Source of the DNA: CBDUXP01 sp965371225 [NCBI: uncultured bacterium]
GTDB taxonomy: Bacteria; Abyssobacteria; SURF-5; CBDUXP01
Assembly (NCBI GenBank): GCA_965371225.1
Contig: CBDUXP010000004.1
Span: 72,707 to 136,706, forward strand
Reading direction: 5' to 3'
Length of the DNA stretch: 64,000 nucleotides
Shown piece by piece: positions 18,841 to 30,045 of this stretch (its first letter is position 1; each line of letters starts with the position of its first letter). The position numbers and the translations under genes are program-made. The notes below the pieces were generated by a model. That model was given only the letters and a program-made list of their open reading frames with translations. It did not search any database and was not told the origin of the DNA.

Positions 18841-20195
18841 CTGCGCGATACCGCCTTGCTTCGTGGGGATTTTGCCTTCTCGCCCCGGCGCCGTGCGGCC
18901 GGCAGCACGCCGGTTCGGCGGAGAATCGTGTCCACGTGCTTGAGATGATGCTCCAGGTCGAACAGTCCTTCCAGCGCGCCGTTGCCCAGCCGGCGCTGGA
19001 CGTCGGGCTCCTGCTTCAGGAGGGTGCGGAAGTCGGCGCCGTTCTCCCACACTTGCATGGCGCAGCTCTGCACCACCTGATAGGCATCGTCGCGGGTCAT
19101 CCCCGCGTCCGTCAGGGCGAGCAGCACGCGCTGAGAGTAGATGAGGCCGTGGGTGCGATGCAGATTCTCCAGCATCCGGTCCGGATACACCCTCAGCTTG
19201 TCCATCACGCGGGTGAACCGCCAGAGCATGTAATCGATCAGGATGGCGCTGTCCGGGAGAATGATCCGTTCGGCGCTGGAGTGGGAGATATCGCGCTCAT
19301 GCCAGAGCGCCACGTTCTCCAGGGCCGCCGTCGCATTGTTTCGCACGACGCGGGCGAGGCCGGACACGGTCTCACAACTGACGGGGTTCCGCTTGTGGGG
19401 CATGGCGGAACTCCCCTTCTGGCGGCCGGCAAAGGGCTCTTCCACCTCGTGGATGTCCGTGCGCTGGAGGTTCCGGATCTCGGTGGCGCACTTTTCCAGG
19501 GACCCCCCGATCAGGGCCAGCACCTGGGCGAACTCCGCGTGCCGGTCCCGCTGAATGATCTGCGTGCTGGCGGGAGCGGGAGTCAGGCCCAGCTTCTTGC
19601 AGACGTGAGCCTCGACGCGGGGATCCACATTGGCGAACGTGCCCACCGCCCCGCTGATCTGCCCGACCGCGATCCGCTCGCGCATGGCCAGGAGCCGCTC
19701 GCGGTTGCGGCCCATCTCGTCGTACCAGAGCGCCAGCTTGATCCCGAAGGTGGTGGGCTCGGCATGGATGCCGTGGGACCGGCCGATCATGACCGTGTCC
19801 TTGTGTTCCCGCGCCCGGCGTTTTAGCACCGCGCGGAGGCCCTCGAGCCCGGCCGCGATCCGGTCGCACGAACGGGCGCATTGGACCGCGAGCGCGGTGT
19901 CTAGCACGTCTGACGACGTCATCCCCATGTGGATGTAGCGGGAGGACGGCCCCACATGCTCCGCCACGTTAGTGAGAAAGGCGATCACGTCATGGTGGAC
20001 CTCGGCCTCGATCTCTTGCGTACGTTCGACCGAAAACTTCGCCCGCTTCTTGATGCGGTCCAGATCGGCCTTCGGGATATTGCCCAGTTTGTGTTGGGCC
20101 TCGCAGGCCAGCAACTCGACCTCCAGCCACAACTGCAGGCGGGCCTGATCGCTCCAGAGCGCGGCAATTTCGGGCCGGGAATAGCGCGGAATCAT
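18837..20195 (-). CDS. purB: Adenylosuccinate lyase PurB
   Basis: The protein has 452 residues. It belongs to the fumarase/aspartase superfamily, with signature SSAMPHKRNP on the mobile catalytic loop, the first-region MGMTSSDVLDTALA and IGRSHGIHAEPTTFG. It splits SAICAR and adenylosuccinate. It is the first gene of the minus-strand purine operon and is preceded by a clear promoter at 20295-20323. The Lys/Arg-rich tail may be a lineage-specific extension. Confidence 0.96.
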   Translation of the reverse strand: MIPRYSRPEIAALWSDQARLQLWLEVELLACEAQHKLGNIPKADLDRIKKRAKFSVERTQEIEAEVHHDVIAFLTNVAEHVGPSSRYIHMGMTSSDVLDTALAVQCARSCDRIAAGLEGLRAVLKRRAREHKDTVMIGRSHGIHAEPTTFGIKLALWYDEMGRNRERLLAMRERIAVGQISGAVGTFANVDPRVEAHVCKKLGLTPAPASTQIIQRDRHAEFAQVLALIGGSLEKCATEIRNLQRTDIHEVEEPFAGRQKGSSAMPHKRNPVSCETVSGLARVVRNNATAALENVALWHERDISHSSAERIILPDSAILIDYMLWRFTRVMDKLRVYPDRMLENLHRTHGLIYSQRVLLALTDAGMTRDDAYQVVQSCAMQVWENGADFRTLLKQEPDVQRRLGNGALEGLFDLEHHLKHVDTILRRTGVLPAARRRGEKAKSPRSKAVSRR

Positions 20196-20294
20196 GGGGG
20201 CCCCTGGGGCGGGTGGACGCCGCCAGCGCGGCCGCGGGCCGTACAGCTGGGAGCGGGCAGTGGGCTGGACACGATGCAGAAGACGCGCCGCGTC

Positions 20295-20323
20295 ATTGTA
20301 TTCTGGAGGTCACGTCCGGTCAA
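20295..20323 (-). promoter_or_regulatory. Promoter of the purine operon
   Basis: On the minus strand, TTGACC (20323-20318), 17 bases, then TACAAT (20300-20295), which is 5/6 matches to each sigma-70 hexamer. The -10 box is about 100 bases upstream of the purB ATG. The TGA within the -35 hexamer is also the stop codon of the upstream acyltransferase gene. No PurR-type operator could be recognised. Confidence 0.75.
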
Positions 20324-21147
20324 GGAAGCCCCACCGGTTGGGCTTCCTGCGTCAGGTGCTCGCGGGCGGTGGCGACCAGTTCGGTAATCCGGTCCCGGGT
20401 GGTGGCGGTGAGCGCGCGCCGCTCCCGCACAGATTTGCCCCGCGTGTCGATGCAGGGGCCGACCACCACGTGCACGCGCCCGGGCTCCGGGCAGAGCTTG
20501 CCGCGCGGCAGCACCGCCCGGGTGCCGGCAATCGCCACGGGCAGGATTGGCGCTCCGGCCCGCAAGGCCAGAATGAAGGCCCCCGCCTGGAACTCCAGCA
20601 GCTCACCGTTGTCGCTGCGGTGGCCTTCGGGAAAGACCAGCATGCCGCCGCCATCGGCGATGTAGCGCGCGGCTTCGTTCAGACTTTCCATGGCCTGGCG
20701 CCGGTTCTCCCGGTCCAACGACAGGAACCCGAGTCCCCGGAACCCGTGGCCGAGCACAGGAAGGCTGAAGAGTTCCCGTTTGGCCAGCGCACTGAACGAC
20801 CGGGGTATCCAGCCGCAGAGCAGTGGCGGGTCGAAGTGGCTCTCATGATTGGCCACCAACACGAAGCCGCCCGTGGACGGTACGTGCTCCAGTCCCTGGA
20901 TGCTCGTGCGGACCCCGCACAGTTTCATCAACCGTTGGCCGAACGAACGCTTGCACCAAGCCCCGAGCGAATCCCGCCGGTTCAGCAGCCCGCTCAGGAT
21001 GGCCGGGGGGGCGTACGCAACGATGAGGGCGATTGTGCCGATGTAGTTGACCATCGCGCGCAATCGGCGGCGCAGGCCCGCCGGCGCTGCGGCTCGCGGC
21101 TGGCTCACCGGGATCCCGCTCCCGGTGTCAGGGAGTGCAGCACGCAC
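20320..21147 (-). CDS. PlsC-like 1-acylglycerol-3-phosphate acyltransferase (first copy)
   Basis: The protein has 275 residues. An N-terminal hydrophobic segment (about residues 33-55) is followed by the acyltransferase catalytic motif NHESHFD (HX4D) and the glycerol-phosphate binding motif FPEGHRS, then AGTRAVLPRG. The family transfers acyl chains to lysophosphatidic acid or related lipids at the inner membrane. It lies directly behind a second, clearly related copy and may act on another lipid acceptor. Paralogous acyltransferases next to lipid-A modification genes make an envelope-lipid role plausible, but this is inference. Confidence 0.85.
   Translation of the reverse strand: MRAALPDTGSGIPVSQPRAAAPAGLRRRLRAMVNYIGTIALIVAYAPPAILSGLLNRRDSLGAWCKRSFGQRLMKLCGVRTSIQGLEHVPSTGGFVLVANHESHFDPPLLCGWIPRSFSALAKRELFSLPVLGHGFRGLGFLSLDRENRRQAMESLNEAARYIADGGGMLVFPEGHRSDNGELLEFQAGAFILALRAGAPILPVAIAGTRAVLPRGKLCPEPGRVHVVVGPCIDTRGKSVRERRALTATTRDRITELVATAREHLTQEAQPVGLP
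20324..20347 (-). terminator. Hairpin at the end of the acyltransferase gene
   Basis: Perfect 8-bp inverted repeat GGAAGCCC/GGGCTTCC with an 8-base loop, covering the last codons of the gene and lying directly before its stop codon and the purB -35 box. There is no T-run, so it may attenuate read-through into the purine operon or be incidental. Confidence 0.4.
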
Positions 21148-21900
21148 TTAGCTTCCCGCATGCGCTTCCGATTCCGCCTTCAGCGTGGCCTTGGCGCGCC
21201 GCCGGAGATCCGCGATGGTGTCCTGCGCCTCGGCCAACAGCGCGTCGCGGTCCTCCAGCCCTCGGCCGGCGACCGGAATGGGCGGCCCGATGAGCAAGTG
21301 GACGCGGCCGGACCGGATGTTGACGCTCCGCCAGGGCAGCACCTCCCGTGTGCCCGCGATGGCTGCAGGAATCAGCGGCACTTGTGCCTTCAAGGCCATT
21401 ACGAAGCCTCCCTTCTTAAACTCTTGTATATCACCGGATTCTGTTCTATGCCCTTCCGGGAATACCAGCACTACGCCCCCCTGCTGCAGGTGGCGCGTGG
21501 CCGCGTCCATTTCCTGCATCGATTGCGCGTGGTCCGCCCGGTTTACCTCAATGAAGCCGAACCCGCGGAAGCCGGCTCCCATGATCGGAATGCGAAACAG
21601 CTCCGTCTTGGCCACGATGGTGAAGTCCCGGGGGAACCAGCCGCATAGGAAAGGGCCGTCGTAATGACTCTCGTGATTCGAGATCAAGACAAAGCCGCCT
21701 TCTTGCGGCACATGCTCCAGCCCTTCGACGGTGGCGTTTACCCCCGTGGACCGCAAGACCCAGAGGCCGGCCCAGCGTATGGTCCGGGGGCCGAGTTTGG
21801 GCCCGAGCCCGACCAGACCGGCGATCGCCCCGATGAAACAGGCCGCCCCAACGAAGAACACGGCCGCTAGGCCTCTGTACAGGAGGCGAAGCAGGCCCAT
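21148..21900 (-). CDS. PlsC-like 1-acylglycerol-3-phosphate acyltransferase (second copy)
   Basis: The protein has 250 residues from ATG 21900 (MGLLRLLYRGLAAVFFVG, a membrane-anchor segment). It carries NHESHYD and FPEGHRT in the same spacing as the neighbouring copy and shares long blocks with it, such as VEGLEHVP, GFRGFGF against GFRGLGF, and AGTREVLPW. The pair therefore arose by tandem duplication. The start A is shared with the end of the ArnT-like gene's stop codon (TGATG), so the two are translationally coupled. The exact lipid acceptor is unknown. Confidence 0.85.
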   Translation of the reverse strand: MGLLRLLYRGLAAVFFVGAACFIGAIAGLVGLGPKLGPRTIRWAGLWVLRSTGVNATVEGLEHVPQEGGFVLISNHESHYDGPFLCGWFPRDFTIVAKTELFRIPIMGAGFRGFGFIEVNRADHAQSMQEMDAATRHLQQGGVVLVFPEGHRTESGDIQEFKKGGFVMALKAQVPLIPAAIAGTREVLPWRSVNIRSGRVHLLIGPPIPVAGRGLEDRDALLAEAQDTIADLRRRAKATLKAESEAHAGS

Positions 21901-23690
21901 CAGGTGGCGGGAGGGCGGTTGGTGAGCAGCACCCAGATGCGGGAGCCGATCCGATCCCGATGCACCAGCACGAACCGGTCGGGAATCGTATCGCGGTATC
22001 GGTCGTAGTGCTTCTCTTCGATAATCGCGAGTAGGGGTCCGGGCCGAGTAGTGTCGGCCGTGGTAATCGCCGGCGGAGTATCGATCTCCAGGTGGCGTCC
22101 ATAATAGAACGCGATGTCCGCCCGGAAGGAATGAAAGAGGACGACCTGGGCATTGGCGCCCGCCATGTGTTGCCATCCGCGGACAGTTTCGGCAAAGCCG
22201 CGCGCCGATTTCACCGAGTCGAAGGCCGGCAGGACGATGCCACTACACACGCCCAATACCAGGGTCGTTAGGACGACGATGGTAGGAATGACGCGGGAGG
22301 GCGGCCGGGGCAGGTGATGGAGCAAGGCCCAGGCGCCCAGGCACGAAAAGGCGATGCCGCCGCCGATGCCTGGGTCTGCCAGGGTGCGCAGGAGCGGCCC
22401 CGCCCCATCCAACTCGTGCCGGAGCCGGCTCCACGTGGGACCAGCGGTCGCCGGAATTCCATCGCGGGTCAGGAGCATCAGCACCACCAGGCTCATGCCG
22501 GTGGCGATCGTGCCGATTGATAGCAGGAGCGTGGGCACCATCACCCTCCGCACCTGCGGCAGGCGGCGGAGGTCGCTGGCGTATTGCCGCAGATGCGCCG
22601 CGACGAGCAGGGCTAACCCGGGGTAGATGGGGAGCAAGTACTGGCCCCGCTTGCCGGAGATAGCGCTGAAGACGAGAAACGGGGCCACCACCCAACACCA
22701 GGCGAGCCGCAGCCGCGGCCATTCCACCGTCCCCCGCGCGCGCACCGCGGCCCAGACCGCCGTCGGCAGGAAGACGCTCCAGGGCAGAAACTCCCCCAAT
22801 AGGCCCACCGCGTAGTGGTAGACCGGCTTCTGGTGGCTGTAGCTGGTCACCAGGCGCCCGGTCGTCTGCCGCAACAATTCGTCCAGGCTGCCGAACGCGC
22901 CCCCGCTGCGGGCGTATGCCGCGCGCCACCAGGGCGCCACTAGCAGGAGCGCGCACGCGGCGGCGCCCGCCAGGAGGATGCCGGCTCGACGGGGGCGGCC
23001 GATGGTCCAGCCATAACTGCCCAGCACCACCGCCGGGATGAGCAGCGCCACGGGGCCCTTGGTCAGCAGCCCCGCCGTCATGCCCGCCAACACTCCCACG
23101 CTCCAGGGCCCCCACCGCCGGTCGGCGTCCAGGGCACGGACGCCGGAGAGTATGGCGATGGTGACCCACAAGGTGAGCACGGCATCCAGCGCCCCATTGC
23201 GGCTAAACCAGAAGAACTGCACGCTCGTGGCGAGGATGAGCGCCGCCACGAGCCCCGTCCATTCGTCCCACCGGCGTGCGCCGGCGCGCCAGACCAGCAG
23301 CAGGGTGCAGAGGGCCGCGAAGGCCGAGGGCAGGCGTGCGGTCACTTCATTCACGGAGGCGGCTCGCTCCCGCGGTCCCCGCCCGGGCCGGCGCCATTCC
23401 ACCCACCGGCCGTAGGTCTCGGCGCACGCGGTCGTCAGCCAGAACATCAGGGGGGGCTTCTCCTGGTACACGTCCCCGTTGAGGCGGGGCAGGATGTAGT
23501 CCCCTCCTGCGCGCATCTCCCGCGCAACCAGCGCATAGCGCACCTCGTCCGGCGCCCAGAGATCATGGGCGCCCAGATTGCTGAAGAACAGGGCGAGGGC
23601 GACCGCCACGAGCACGAGCCCGGCCGCGACCGGCTTGGGTTGCCGGACGGGGGCCGCGGGAAGCATCGGGGGCGCCACCGGCGCGGTCAC
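21900..23690 (-). CDS. ArnT-like membrane glycosyltransferase (GT83/PMT family)
   Basis: The protein has 596 residues with about 11-12 hydrophobic segments. The first periplasmic loop carries DLWAPDEVRYALVAREM and the downstream LNGDVYQEKPPLMFW, the acidic catalytic/metal region of ArnT and related polyprenyl-phosphate-sugar transferases. ArnT moves aminoarabinose from undecaprenyl phosphate to lipid A. Related proteins use other sugars and acceptors. Its neighbours, a LAB_N protein and a dolichol-phosphate-mannose-synthase-like GT2, are the usual partners that make and handle the lipid-linked sugar. No aminoarabinose synthesis genes are present, so the sugar is unknown. Confidence 0.85.
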   Translation of the reverse strand: MTAPVAPPMLPAAPVRQPKPVAAGLVLVAVALALFFSNLGAHDLWAPDEVRYALVAREMRAGGDYILPRLNGDVYQEKPPLMFWLTTACAETYGRWVEWRRPGRGPRERAASVNEVTARLPSAFAALCTLLLVWRAGARRWDEWTGLVAALILATSVQFFWFSRNGALDAVLTLWVTIAILSGVRALDADRRWGPWSVGVLAGMTAGLLTKGPVALLIPAVVLGSYGWTIGRPRRAGILLAGAAACALLLVAPWWRAAYARSGGAFGSLDELLRQTTGRLVTSYSHQKPVYHYAVGLLGEFLPWSVFLPTAVWAAVRARGTVEWPRLRLAWCWVVAPFLVFSAISGKRGQYLLPIYPGLALLVAAHLRQYASDLRRLPQVRRVMVPTLLLSIGTIATGMSLVVLMLLTRDGIPATAGPTWSRLRHELDGAGPLLRTLADPGIGGGIAFSCLGAWALLHHLPRPPSRVIPTIVVLTTLVLGVCSGIVLPAFDSVKSARGFAETVRGWQHMAGANAQVVLFHSFRADIAFYYGRHLEIDTPPAITTADTTRPGPLLAIIEEKHYDRYRDTIPDRFVLVHRDRIGSRIWVLLTNRPPAT

Positions 23691-23691
23691 G

Positions 23692-24000
23692 TTAGCCAGG
23701 GGCCTCCTCCTGCCGTTCCCGCGCCAGGAGCATGAGGTTGCGCGTGTAGATGAGGAACCCGGTGGTTTGGCCCAGCGCGATGACGGGATCCTGGCGGCCG
23801 AAGAACGCGTACGTGAACAGCATGAAACTCCCGAGCAAGCTCAGGTACCAGAAGGCTTTGGGGATGACGCTGCGCTTGGCCCGTTCCGAGACGATCCACT
23901 GGACGAGAAAGCGCGAGAAAAACACGGTCTGCCCGACCATGCCCCAGACAAACCAGCGGTCGGTGAGATTCTCAAGGAGTCGGGCCCACAGGTCGTCCAT
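23692..24000 (-). CDS. Lipid-A-disaccharide-synthase N-terminal-like (LAB_N) membrane protein
   Basis: The protein has 102 residues and three hydrophobic segments. The motif QTVFFSRFLVQWIVSERAKR followed by PKAFWYLSLLGS is the LAB_N domain signature (PF07578 type), found alone in small membrane proteins beside ArnT- and ArnC-like genes. It may assist movement of a lipid-linked sugar across the inner membrane, by analogy with small Arn-system proteins; this is inference. It starts next to the GT2 stop codon and ends 2 bases before the ArnT-like start. Confidence 0.85.
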   Translation of the reverse strand: MDDLWARLLENLTDRWFVWGMVGQTVFFSRFLVQWIVSERAKRSVIPKAFWYLSLLGSFMLFTYAFFGRQDPVIALGQTTGFLIYTRNLMLLARERQEEAPG

Positions 24001-24705
24001 TTAGAGTTCCTCTTCGATCTCGTAGCCGAACTGGCGCCACTTCATCCAGCGCACCGCGAACAGGTCGATCGTGGCCCGGAAGACGCGGTTCCACATGCCG
24101 TACTTCGATACTCCCCGCTCGCGCGGCCGGTGGCTGACCGGAACTTCCACCACCGTGTAGCCCGCCATCTTGATCAGCGTCGGCAGAAACCGGTGCATGC
24201 CTTCGTACAGCTTCAGGTCCTGCAGACATTCCCGCTTGTAGGCCTTGAGCGAACAGCCCACGTCAGCGATGCTCTCGCCGGTCACCCAGTTGCGCACGCC
24301 ATTGGCGATCCGGCTTTGCCAGAGGCGGTACGCCGAATCGTGGCGCTTGTGGCGCCAGCCGACCGCCGCGTCGTACTCCGGCAGCTTTTCGAGGAGCGTC
24401 GGGATGTCGCGCGGATCGTTCTGCAAGTCGGCGTCCAGCGTGATCACCACGTCGCCCCGGGCCGCCTTGAACCCCGCCGCCATGGCGGCCGTCTGCCCGG
24501 CGTTCGCTTTGAAGCCCACCAGCCGCACGGCCGGGTCGCTGGCGCGCAAGTCGCGGATCACCTGGCGGCTCCCGTCGGTGCTGCCGTCGTCCACGTAGAC
24601 GATTTCGTAGTCCGCCTCAAGCGCCTGCATGACGGGGGTGAGCGCGGCGTGGAGGTGCGGCAGCGATGCCTCTTCATTGTAGAGGGGTACCACCACGGAA
24701 TACAC
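24001..24705 (-). CDS. Dolichol-phosphate-mannose-synthase-like glycosyltransferase (GT2)
   Basis: The protein has 234 residues. The GT-A fold shows SVVVPLYNEEASLP, the VDDGSTDGS loop, DADLQNDP (the DxD metal site) and ADVGCSLKAYKRE. The family loads a sugar from a nucleotide donor onto polyprenyl phosphate at the cytoplasmic face. It lacks the C-terminal pair of membrane helices of ArnC and is therefore a soluble or peripheral form. Together with the LAB_N and ArnT-like genes it makes a three-gene glycolipid module. Confidence 0.85.
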   Translation of the reverse strand: MYSVVVPLYNEEASLPHLHAALTPVMQALEADYEIVYVDDGSTDGSRQVIRDLRASDPAVRLVGFKANAGQTAAMAAGFKAARGDVVITLDADLQNDPRDIPTLLEKLPEYDAAVGWRHKRHDSAYRLWQSRIANGVRNWVTGESIADVGCSLKAYKRECLQDLKLYEGMHRFLPTLIKMAGYTVVEVPVSHRPRERGVSKYGMWNRVFRATIDLFAVRWMKWRQFGYEIEEEL

Positions 24706-24706
24706 G

Positions 24707-26266
24707 CTATTCCCACTCGATGGTCGCGGGGGGTTTCGAACTCACGTCGTACACCACCCGGTTGATGCCCGGCACCTCATTGATGATGCGATTGCTGATG
24801 CGGCCCAGCACGTCGGCGGGCATGGGATACCAATCCGCGGTCATGCCGTCGTGACTCGTGACGCAGCGCACCACCGCCGCCTCCTCGTACGTGCGGTAGT
24901 CGCCCATGACGCCCACGCTGCGCACCGGGAGCAGCACCACCAGGGCCTGCCAGATCTCGCGATACAGCCCCGCCGCCGTAATCTCCTCGATGGCGATGGC
25001 GTCCGCTTGGCGGAGCGTTTCCAGCCGCTCGGGGGTGATGCTGCCGAGGCACCGGACGGCGAGACCCGGCCCGGGGAACGGGTGTCGCCACACCAGGTGG
25101 TCCGGCAGCCCCAGTTCGATCCCCACCGCGCGGACTTCGTCCTTGAACATCTCGCGCAGCGGCTCCACCAGGGCGAACTCCATATCATCGGGCAGGCCAC
25201 CCACATTGTGGTGCGACTTGATCACGGAGGACGGCCCCCGCACGGACACCGACTCGATCACGTCGGGATACAGCGTCCCCTGCGCCAAAAACTCGAAGCG
25301 GCCCAGGTCCGCGGCGGCTTCCTCGAACACGCGGATGAATTCCCGCCCGATCACCTTCCGCTTCTCTTCCGGATCCTGTACGTCCCGCAGCTTGCCCACG
25401 AACCGATCCACGGCATCGACCACCGTCAACTTGATGTGGAACGCCTCGCGGAAGACCGTTTCCACGAGGTCGCCCTCGCCGAGGCGCAGCAGGCCCGTGT
25501 CCACGAACACGCAATGCAGTTGGTCCCCGACCGCCCGGTGCACGAGCGCGGCGGTGACGGCGGAATCCACCCCGCCACTCAGCCCGCACAGCACGCCCCG
25601 GTCCCCCACCTGGGTGCGCACGCGCGTCACGGCGTCCGCAATCATGGACCCCGGGGTCCACGTGGGGGCGCACCCGCAGATACGGAAGGCGAAGTTCTCC
25701 AGGATGGTGGCCCCGTGCTGGGTGTGTGTCACTTCCGGATGAAACTGGATGCCGAACATCCGGCGCTGGGGATCGCCGACCGCACAGAGGCCGGAGTTCG
25801 CGCTCTGCCCGATGCACGCGAATCCGGCCGGCAGGCCCTCGACGCCATCCCCGTGGCTCATCCAAACGGTGCTCTCCGCCGGCAGCCCGGCGAACAGCGG
25901 CGAGCCCGCGCCGTGCGTCAGTTGGGCTTTTCCGAATTCCCGCCGTTCGTTCGGCGCGATGGCGCCGCCGAAGTGGTGCGCGATCACCTGATGGCCGTAA
26001 CAGATGCCGAGGATGGGCACGCCCATGTCGTAGACGGCGGGATCGGGCCGGGGGGCGGCGCCCTCGATGACGCTGGCCGGCCCTCCGGAGAAAACGATGC
26101 CCGCCGGTGCGCGGGCGTGGAGCGTCGCCGCGTCCGCGGTGCACGGCAGAATGTCGCAGAAGACGTGGCTCTCGCGAATGCGGCGGGCGATGAGCTGCGT
26201 AGTTTGCCCGCCGAAGTCGAGGACGACGATTCCGCCCGGGTGGGGATCGGCAGGCGGCGCGGTCAT
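24707..26266 (-). CDS. guaA: GMP synthase (glutamine-hydrolysing) GuaA
   Basis: The protein has 519 residues. The N-terminal class I glutaminase has the nucleophile Cys in GICYGHQV and the His-Glu in FHPEVTHT. The ATP pyrophosphatase P-loop is [15 protein letters not shown]. The C-terminal dimerisation domain ends in ATIEWE, as typical. It aminates XMP to GMP. It follows guaB by 27 bases on the same strand, so the two form a GMP operon. Confidence 0.96.
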   Translation of the reverse strand: MTAPPADPHPGGIVVLDFGGQTTQLIARRIRESHVFCDILPCTADAATLHARAPAGIVFSGGPASVIEGAAPRPDPAVYDMGVPILGICYGHQVIAHHFGGAIAPNERREFGKAQLTHGAGSPLFAGLPAESTVWMSHGDGVEGLPAGFACIGQSANSGLCAVGDPQRRMFGIQFHPEVTHTQHGATILENFAFRICGCAPTWTPGSMIADAVTRVRTQVGDRGVLCGLSGGVDSAVTAALVHRAVGDQLHCVFVDTGLLRLGEGDLVETVFREAFHIKLTVVDAVDRFVGKLRDVQDPEEKRKVIGREFIRVFEEAAADLGRFEFLAQGTLYPDVIESVSVRGPSSVIKSHHNVGGLPDDMEFALVEPLREMFKDEVRAVGIELGLPDHLVWRHPFPGPGLAVRCLGSITPERLETLRQADAIAIEEITAAGLYREIWQALVVLLPVRSVGVMGDYRTYEEAAVVRCVTSHDGMTADWYPMPADVLGRISNRIINEVPGINRVVYDVSSKPPATIEWE

Positions 26267-26293
26267 GTGCGCGGAGAGTCGGCAGAGCGGCGG

Positions 26294-27790
26294 TTACACG
26301 GATCGGGTGTAATTCGGCGCCTCCTTCGTGATCACCACGTCGTGGGGGTGGCCTTCTTGCAGTGCGGCAAAGGTCTGGCGCACGAAGCGCGCCTTCTCCC
26401 GAAGTTCCGCCAGGTCGCGCGCGCCCACGTACCCCATCCCCGAGCGGAGCCCGCCCACAAGCTGGAAGACCTTATCGCTCACCTTGCCGCGGAACGCCAC
26501 GCGCCCCTCGATGCCTTCCGGAACGAACTTGGAGCTGGCGTCGCTCCCGTCACGGAAATTGTGCTTTTCCCCGTCCTGGAAATACCGGTCCGCGCTGCCG
26601 TCCTTCATGGCGCCGATGGAGCCCATGCCGCGATACATCTTGTAGCCGCGCCCTTCGTAGAACACCATCTCGCCGGGGCTCTCTTCGGTCCCGGCGAAGA
26701 GGCTCCCGGTCATCACGGTATGCGCGCCGGCCGCCAGGGCTTTCACGATGTCCCCGGACCAACGGATGCCCCCGTCCGCGATCACCGGCACCCCGGTGTC
26801 CTTCGCCGCCGCCGCGCAATCCCAGATCGCCGTGAGCTGCGGGACGCCGACGCCCGCCACGATGCGCGTCGTGCAGATGGAGGCTGGGCCCACCCCCACC
26901 TTGATCGCGTCCGCGCCCACCTCGATCAGGTCTAGCGTGGCCTCCCCCGTGACTACGTTGCCGGCAACCAGGTCCACCTCGCGGAACGCGAGTTTCAGCT
27001 CGCGCACGGTCTCAAGCACACGAATGTTGTGGCCGTGTGCGGTATCCACGACGAGCACGTCCACGTCCGCCGCCACGAGCGCCTGCGCCCGCTCCATGGC
27101 ATCCACCCCCACGCCTACCGCCGCTCCGACGCGCAGGCGCCCCCGGTCATCCTTCGCGGCTTGCGGGAAATCCTGCGCCTTGCGGATGTCCTTGATGGTA
27201 ATCATGCCGCAGAGTTTCCCGGCGTCATCCGTGACCAAGAGTTTTTCGATGCGGTGCTCGTGCAGCAGGCGCTTGGCGTCGTCCAGCGTGGTGCCGGGCC
27301 GCACGGTGATCAAGTGCTCTTTGGTCATCACGTCGCCGATGCGTTGGTCCCACTCGGTTTGGAAACGCAGGTCGCGGTTCGTGATGATCCCGACGAGCGT
27401 CCCGCCGTTGTGCGTGATGGGAATGCCGCTGATGTGATAGCGGCCCATCAATTCCTCCGCCTCGCGAACGGGGCGGTCGGGAGTCAGGGTGATCGGGTCG
27501 TTGATGACCCCACTCTCGGAGCGCTTCACCCGGTCGACTTCGTGGGCCTGCTGCTCGACGGTGAGGTTCTTATGGATGATGCCGATGCCGCCTTCCTGGG
27601 CCAGGGCGATGGCCAGTCGGGCTTCGGTCACCGAATCCATCGCGGCGCTGGCGAGCGGCGTCGTCAGGACCACGTTGCGCGTGAACCGCGTACTGACGTC
27701 TACGTCCGCCGGCAGCACTTCCGACCGGCCGGGCACCAGGCTGACATCGTCGAAGGCCAGCCCTTCCTTGAACAAGTCGGCTTCGGGCAT
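26294..27790 (-). CDS. guaB: Inosine-5'-monophosphate dehydrogenase GuaB
   Basis: The protein has 498 residues. The TIM-barrel catalytic core is interrupted by a CBS pair at about residues 95-210 ([16 protein letters not shown] and [15 protein letters not shown]). The catalytic Cys lies in GPASICTTR, where GPGSICTTR is usual. It oxidises IMP to XMP, the committed step to GMP. It has its own promoter (27856-27884) and is separated from groEL by that gene's terminator. Confidence 0.96.
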   Translation of the reverse strand: MPEADLFKEGLAFDDVSLVPGRSEVLPADVDVSTRFTRNVVLTTPLASAAMDSVTEARLAIALAQEGGIGIIHKNLTVEQQAHEVDRVKRSESGVINDPITLTPDRPVREAEELMGRYHISGIPITHNGGTLVGIITNRDLRFQTEWDQRIGDVMTKEHLITVRPGTTLDDAKRLLHEHRIEKLLVTDDAGKLCGMITIKDIRKAQDFPQAAKDDRGRLRVGAAVGVGVDAMERAQALVAADVDVLVVDTAHGHNIRVLETVRELKLAFREVDLVAGNVVTGEATLDLIEVGADAIKVGVGPASICTTRIVAGVGVPQLTAIWDCAAAAKDTGVPVIADGGIRWSGDIVKALAAGAHTVMTGSLFAGTEESPGEMVFYEGRGYKMYRGMGSIGAMKDGSADRYFQDGEKHNFRDGSDASSKFVPEGIEGRVAFRGKVSDKVFQLVGGLRSGMGYVGARDLAELREKARFVRQTFAALQEGHPHDVVITKEAPNYTRSV

Positions 27791-27855
27791 GATTGGCTGA
27801 TCGCTCCTTGCGTCCCGGGGCCGCCTCTACGCTACCTCCGGGAATTTAGCCGCCT

Positions 27856-27884
27856 AGGATACTCCCGACCGAAGCGAAACTCAA
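27856..27884 (-). promoter_or_regulatory. Promoter of guaB-guaA
   Basis: Minus strand: TTGAGT (27884-27879), 17-base spacer, TATCCT (27861-27856), leaving a leader of about 60 bases before the guaB ATG. It begins only 2 bases beyond the T-run of the groEL terminator, so the two transcription units abut. Confidence 0.65.
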
Positions 27885-27886
27885 GC

Positions 27887-27923
27887 AAAAAAGGCCGCGC
27901 CCCTGCCAGGAATGGCCAGGGGC
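27887..27923 (-). terminator. Rho-independent terminator of groES-groEL
   Basis: On the minus strand, arms GCCCCTG and CAGGGGC (plus CCA/TGG across a one-base bulge) close a short loop. Six T residues follow (27892-27887) six bases after the stem. It lies 34 bases after the groEL stop codon. Confidence 0.8.
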
Positions 27924-27956
27924 GTTGCAGCAGTCGTTCGGCGAGCCGGGCGGGTG

Positions 27957-29609
<1,653 letters not shown>

Positions 29610-29897
29610 CTAGGTGCGCGTTGCCAGGAGATCGATCTCCCGAAGAATCAAGTAGTCCGTGTCGCCGATGTTGACTTCAGTGCCGGAGTACTGGGCGAAT
29701 AGCACGTGGTCCCCCTTCTTCACGGACATCTCTGCGCGCTTGCCGGTGTCCAACCGGCGCCCGGGGCCCACCCACTTGACCACCGCCTCTTGCGGTTTCT
29801 CCTTGGCGGTGTCCGGCAATACCAGACCGCCACGTGTGGTCTTCTCCGCCTCAACCACTTGAACAATGATGCGGTCACCTAACGGACGCATTTTCAC
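29610..29897 (-). CDS. groES: 10 kDa co-chaperonin GroES
   Basis: The protein has 95 residues from GTG 29897 (read as M-K-M-R-P-L-G-D-R), matching the usual MK-x-RPL start and family length. An AGGAGG ribosome site lies at 29912-29907 with a 9-base spacing. An in-frame GTG at 29915 would translate this ribosome site and is rejected. The mobile loop KTTRGGLVLPDTAKEKP is intact. It caps GroEL. Confidence 0.95.
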   Translation of the reverse strand: MKMRPLGDRIIVQVVEAEKTTRGGLVLPDTAKEKPQEAVVKWVGPGRRLDTGKRAEMSVKKGDHVLFAQYSGTEVNIGDTDYLILREIDLLATRT

Positions 29898-30045
29898 CGG
29901 GGTATTCCTCCTCACCGACCCGCGGGCCGGCCACCAGTCCTCGTGGAGGCGGCTCCCATGGCGCCTCCGGGGGTGCGATGCGCTCTTGACCTGAAACCGG
30001 TGCGGGCGCGTTCGGGCGTAGTCAGAACTATCGCAGCAGCGGAGG

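Noticed and set aside
29898-30045. CIRCE element in the groES leader
   Set aside because: No TTAGCACTC/GAGTGCTAA inverted repeat is present.
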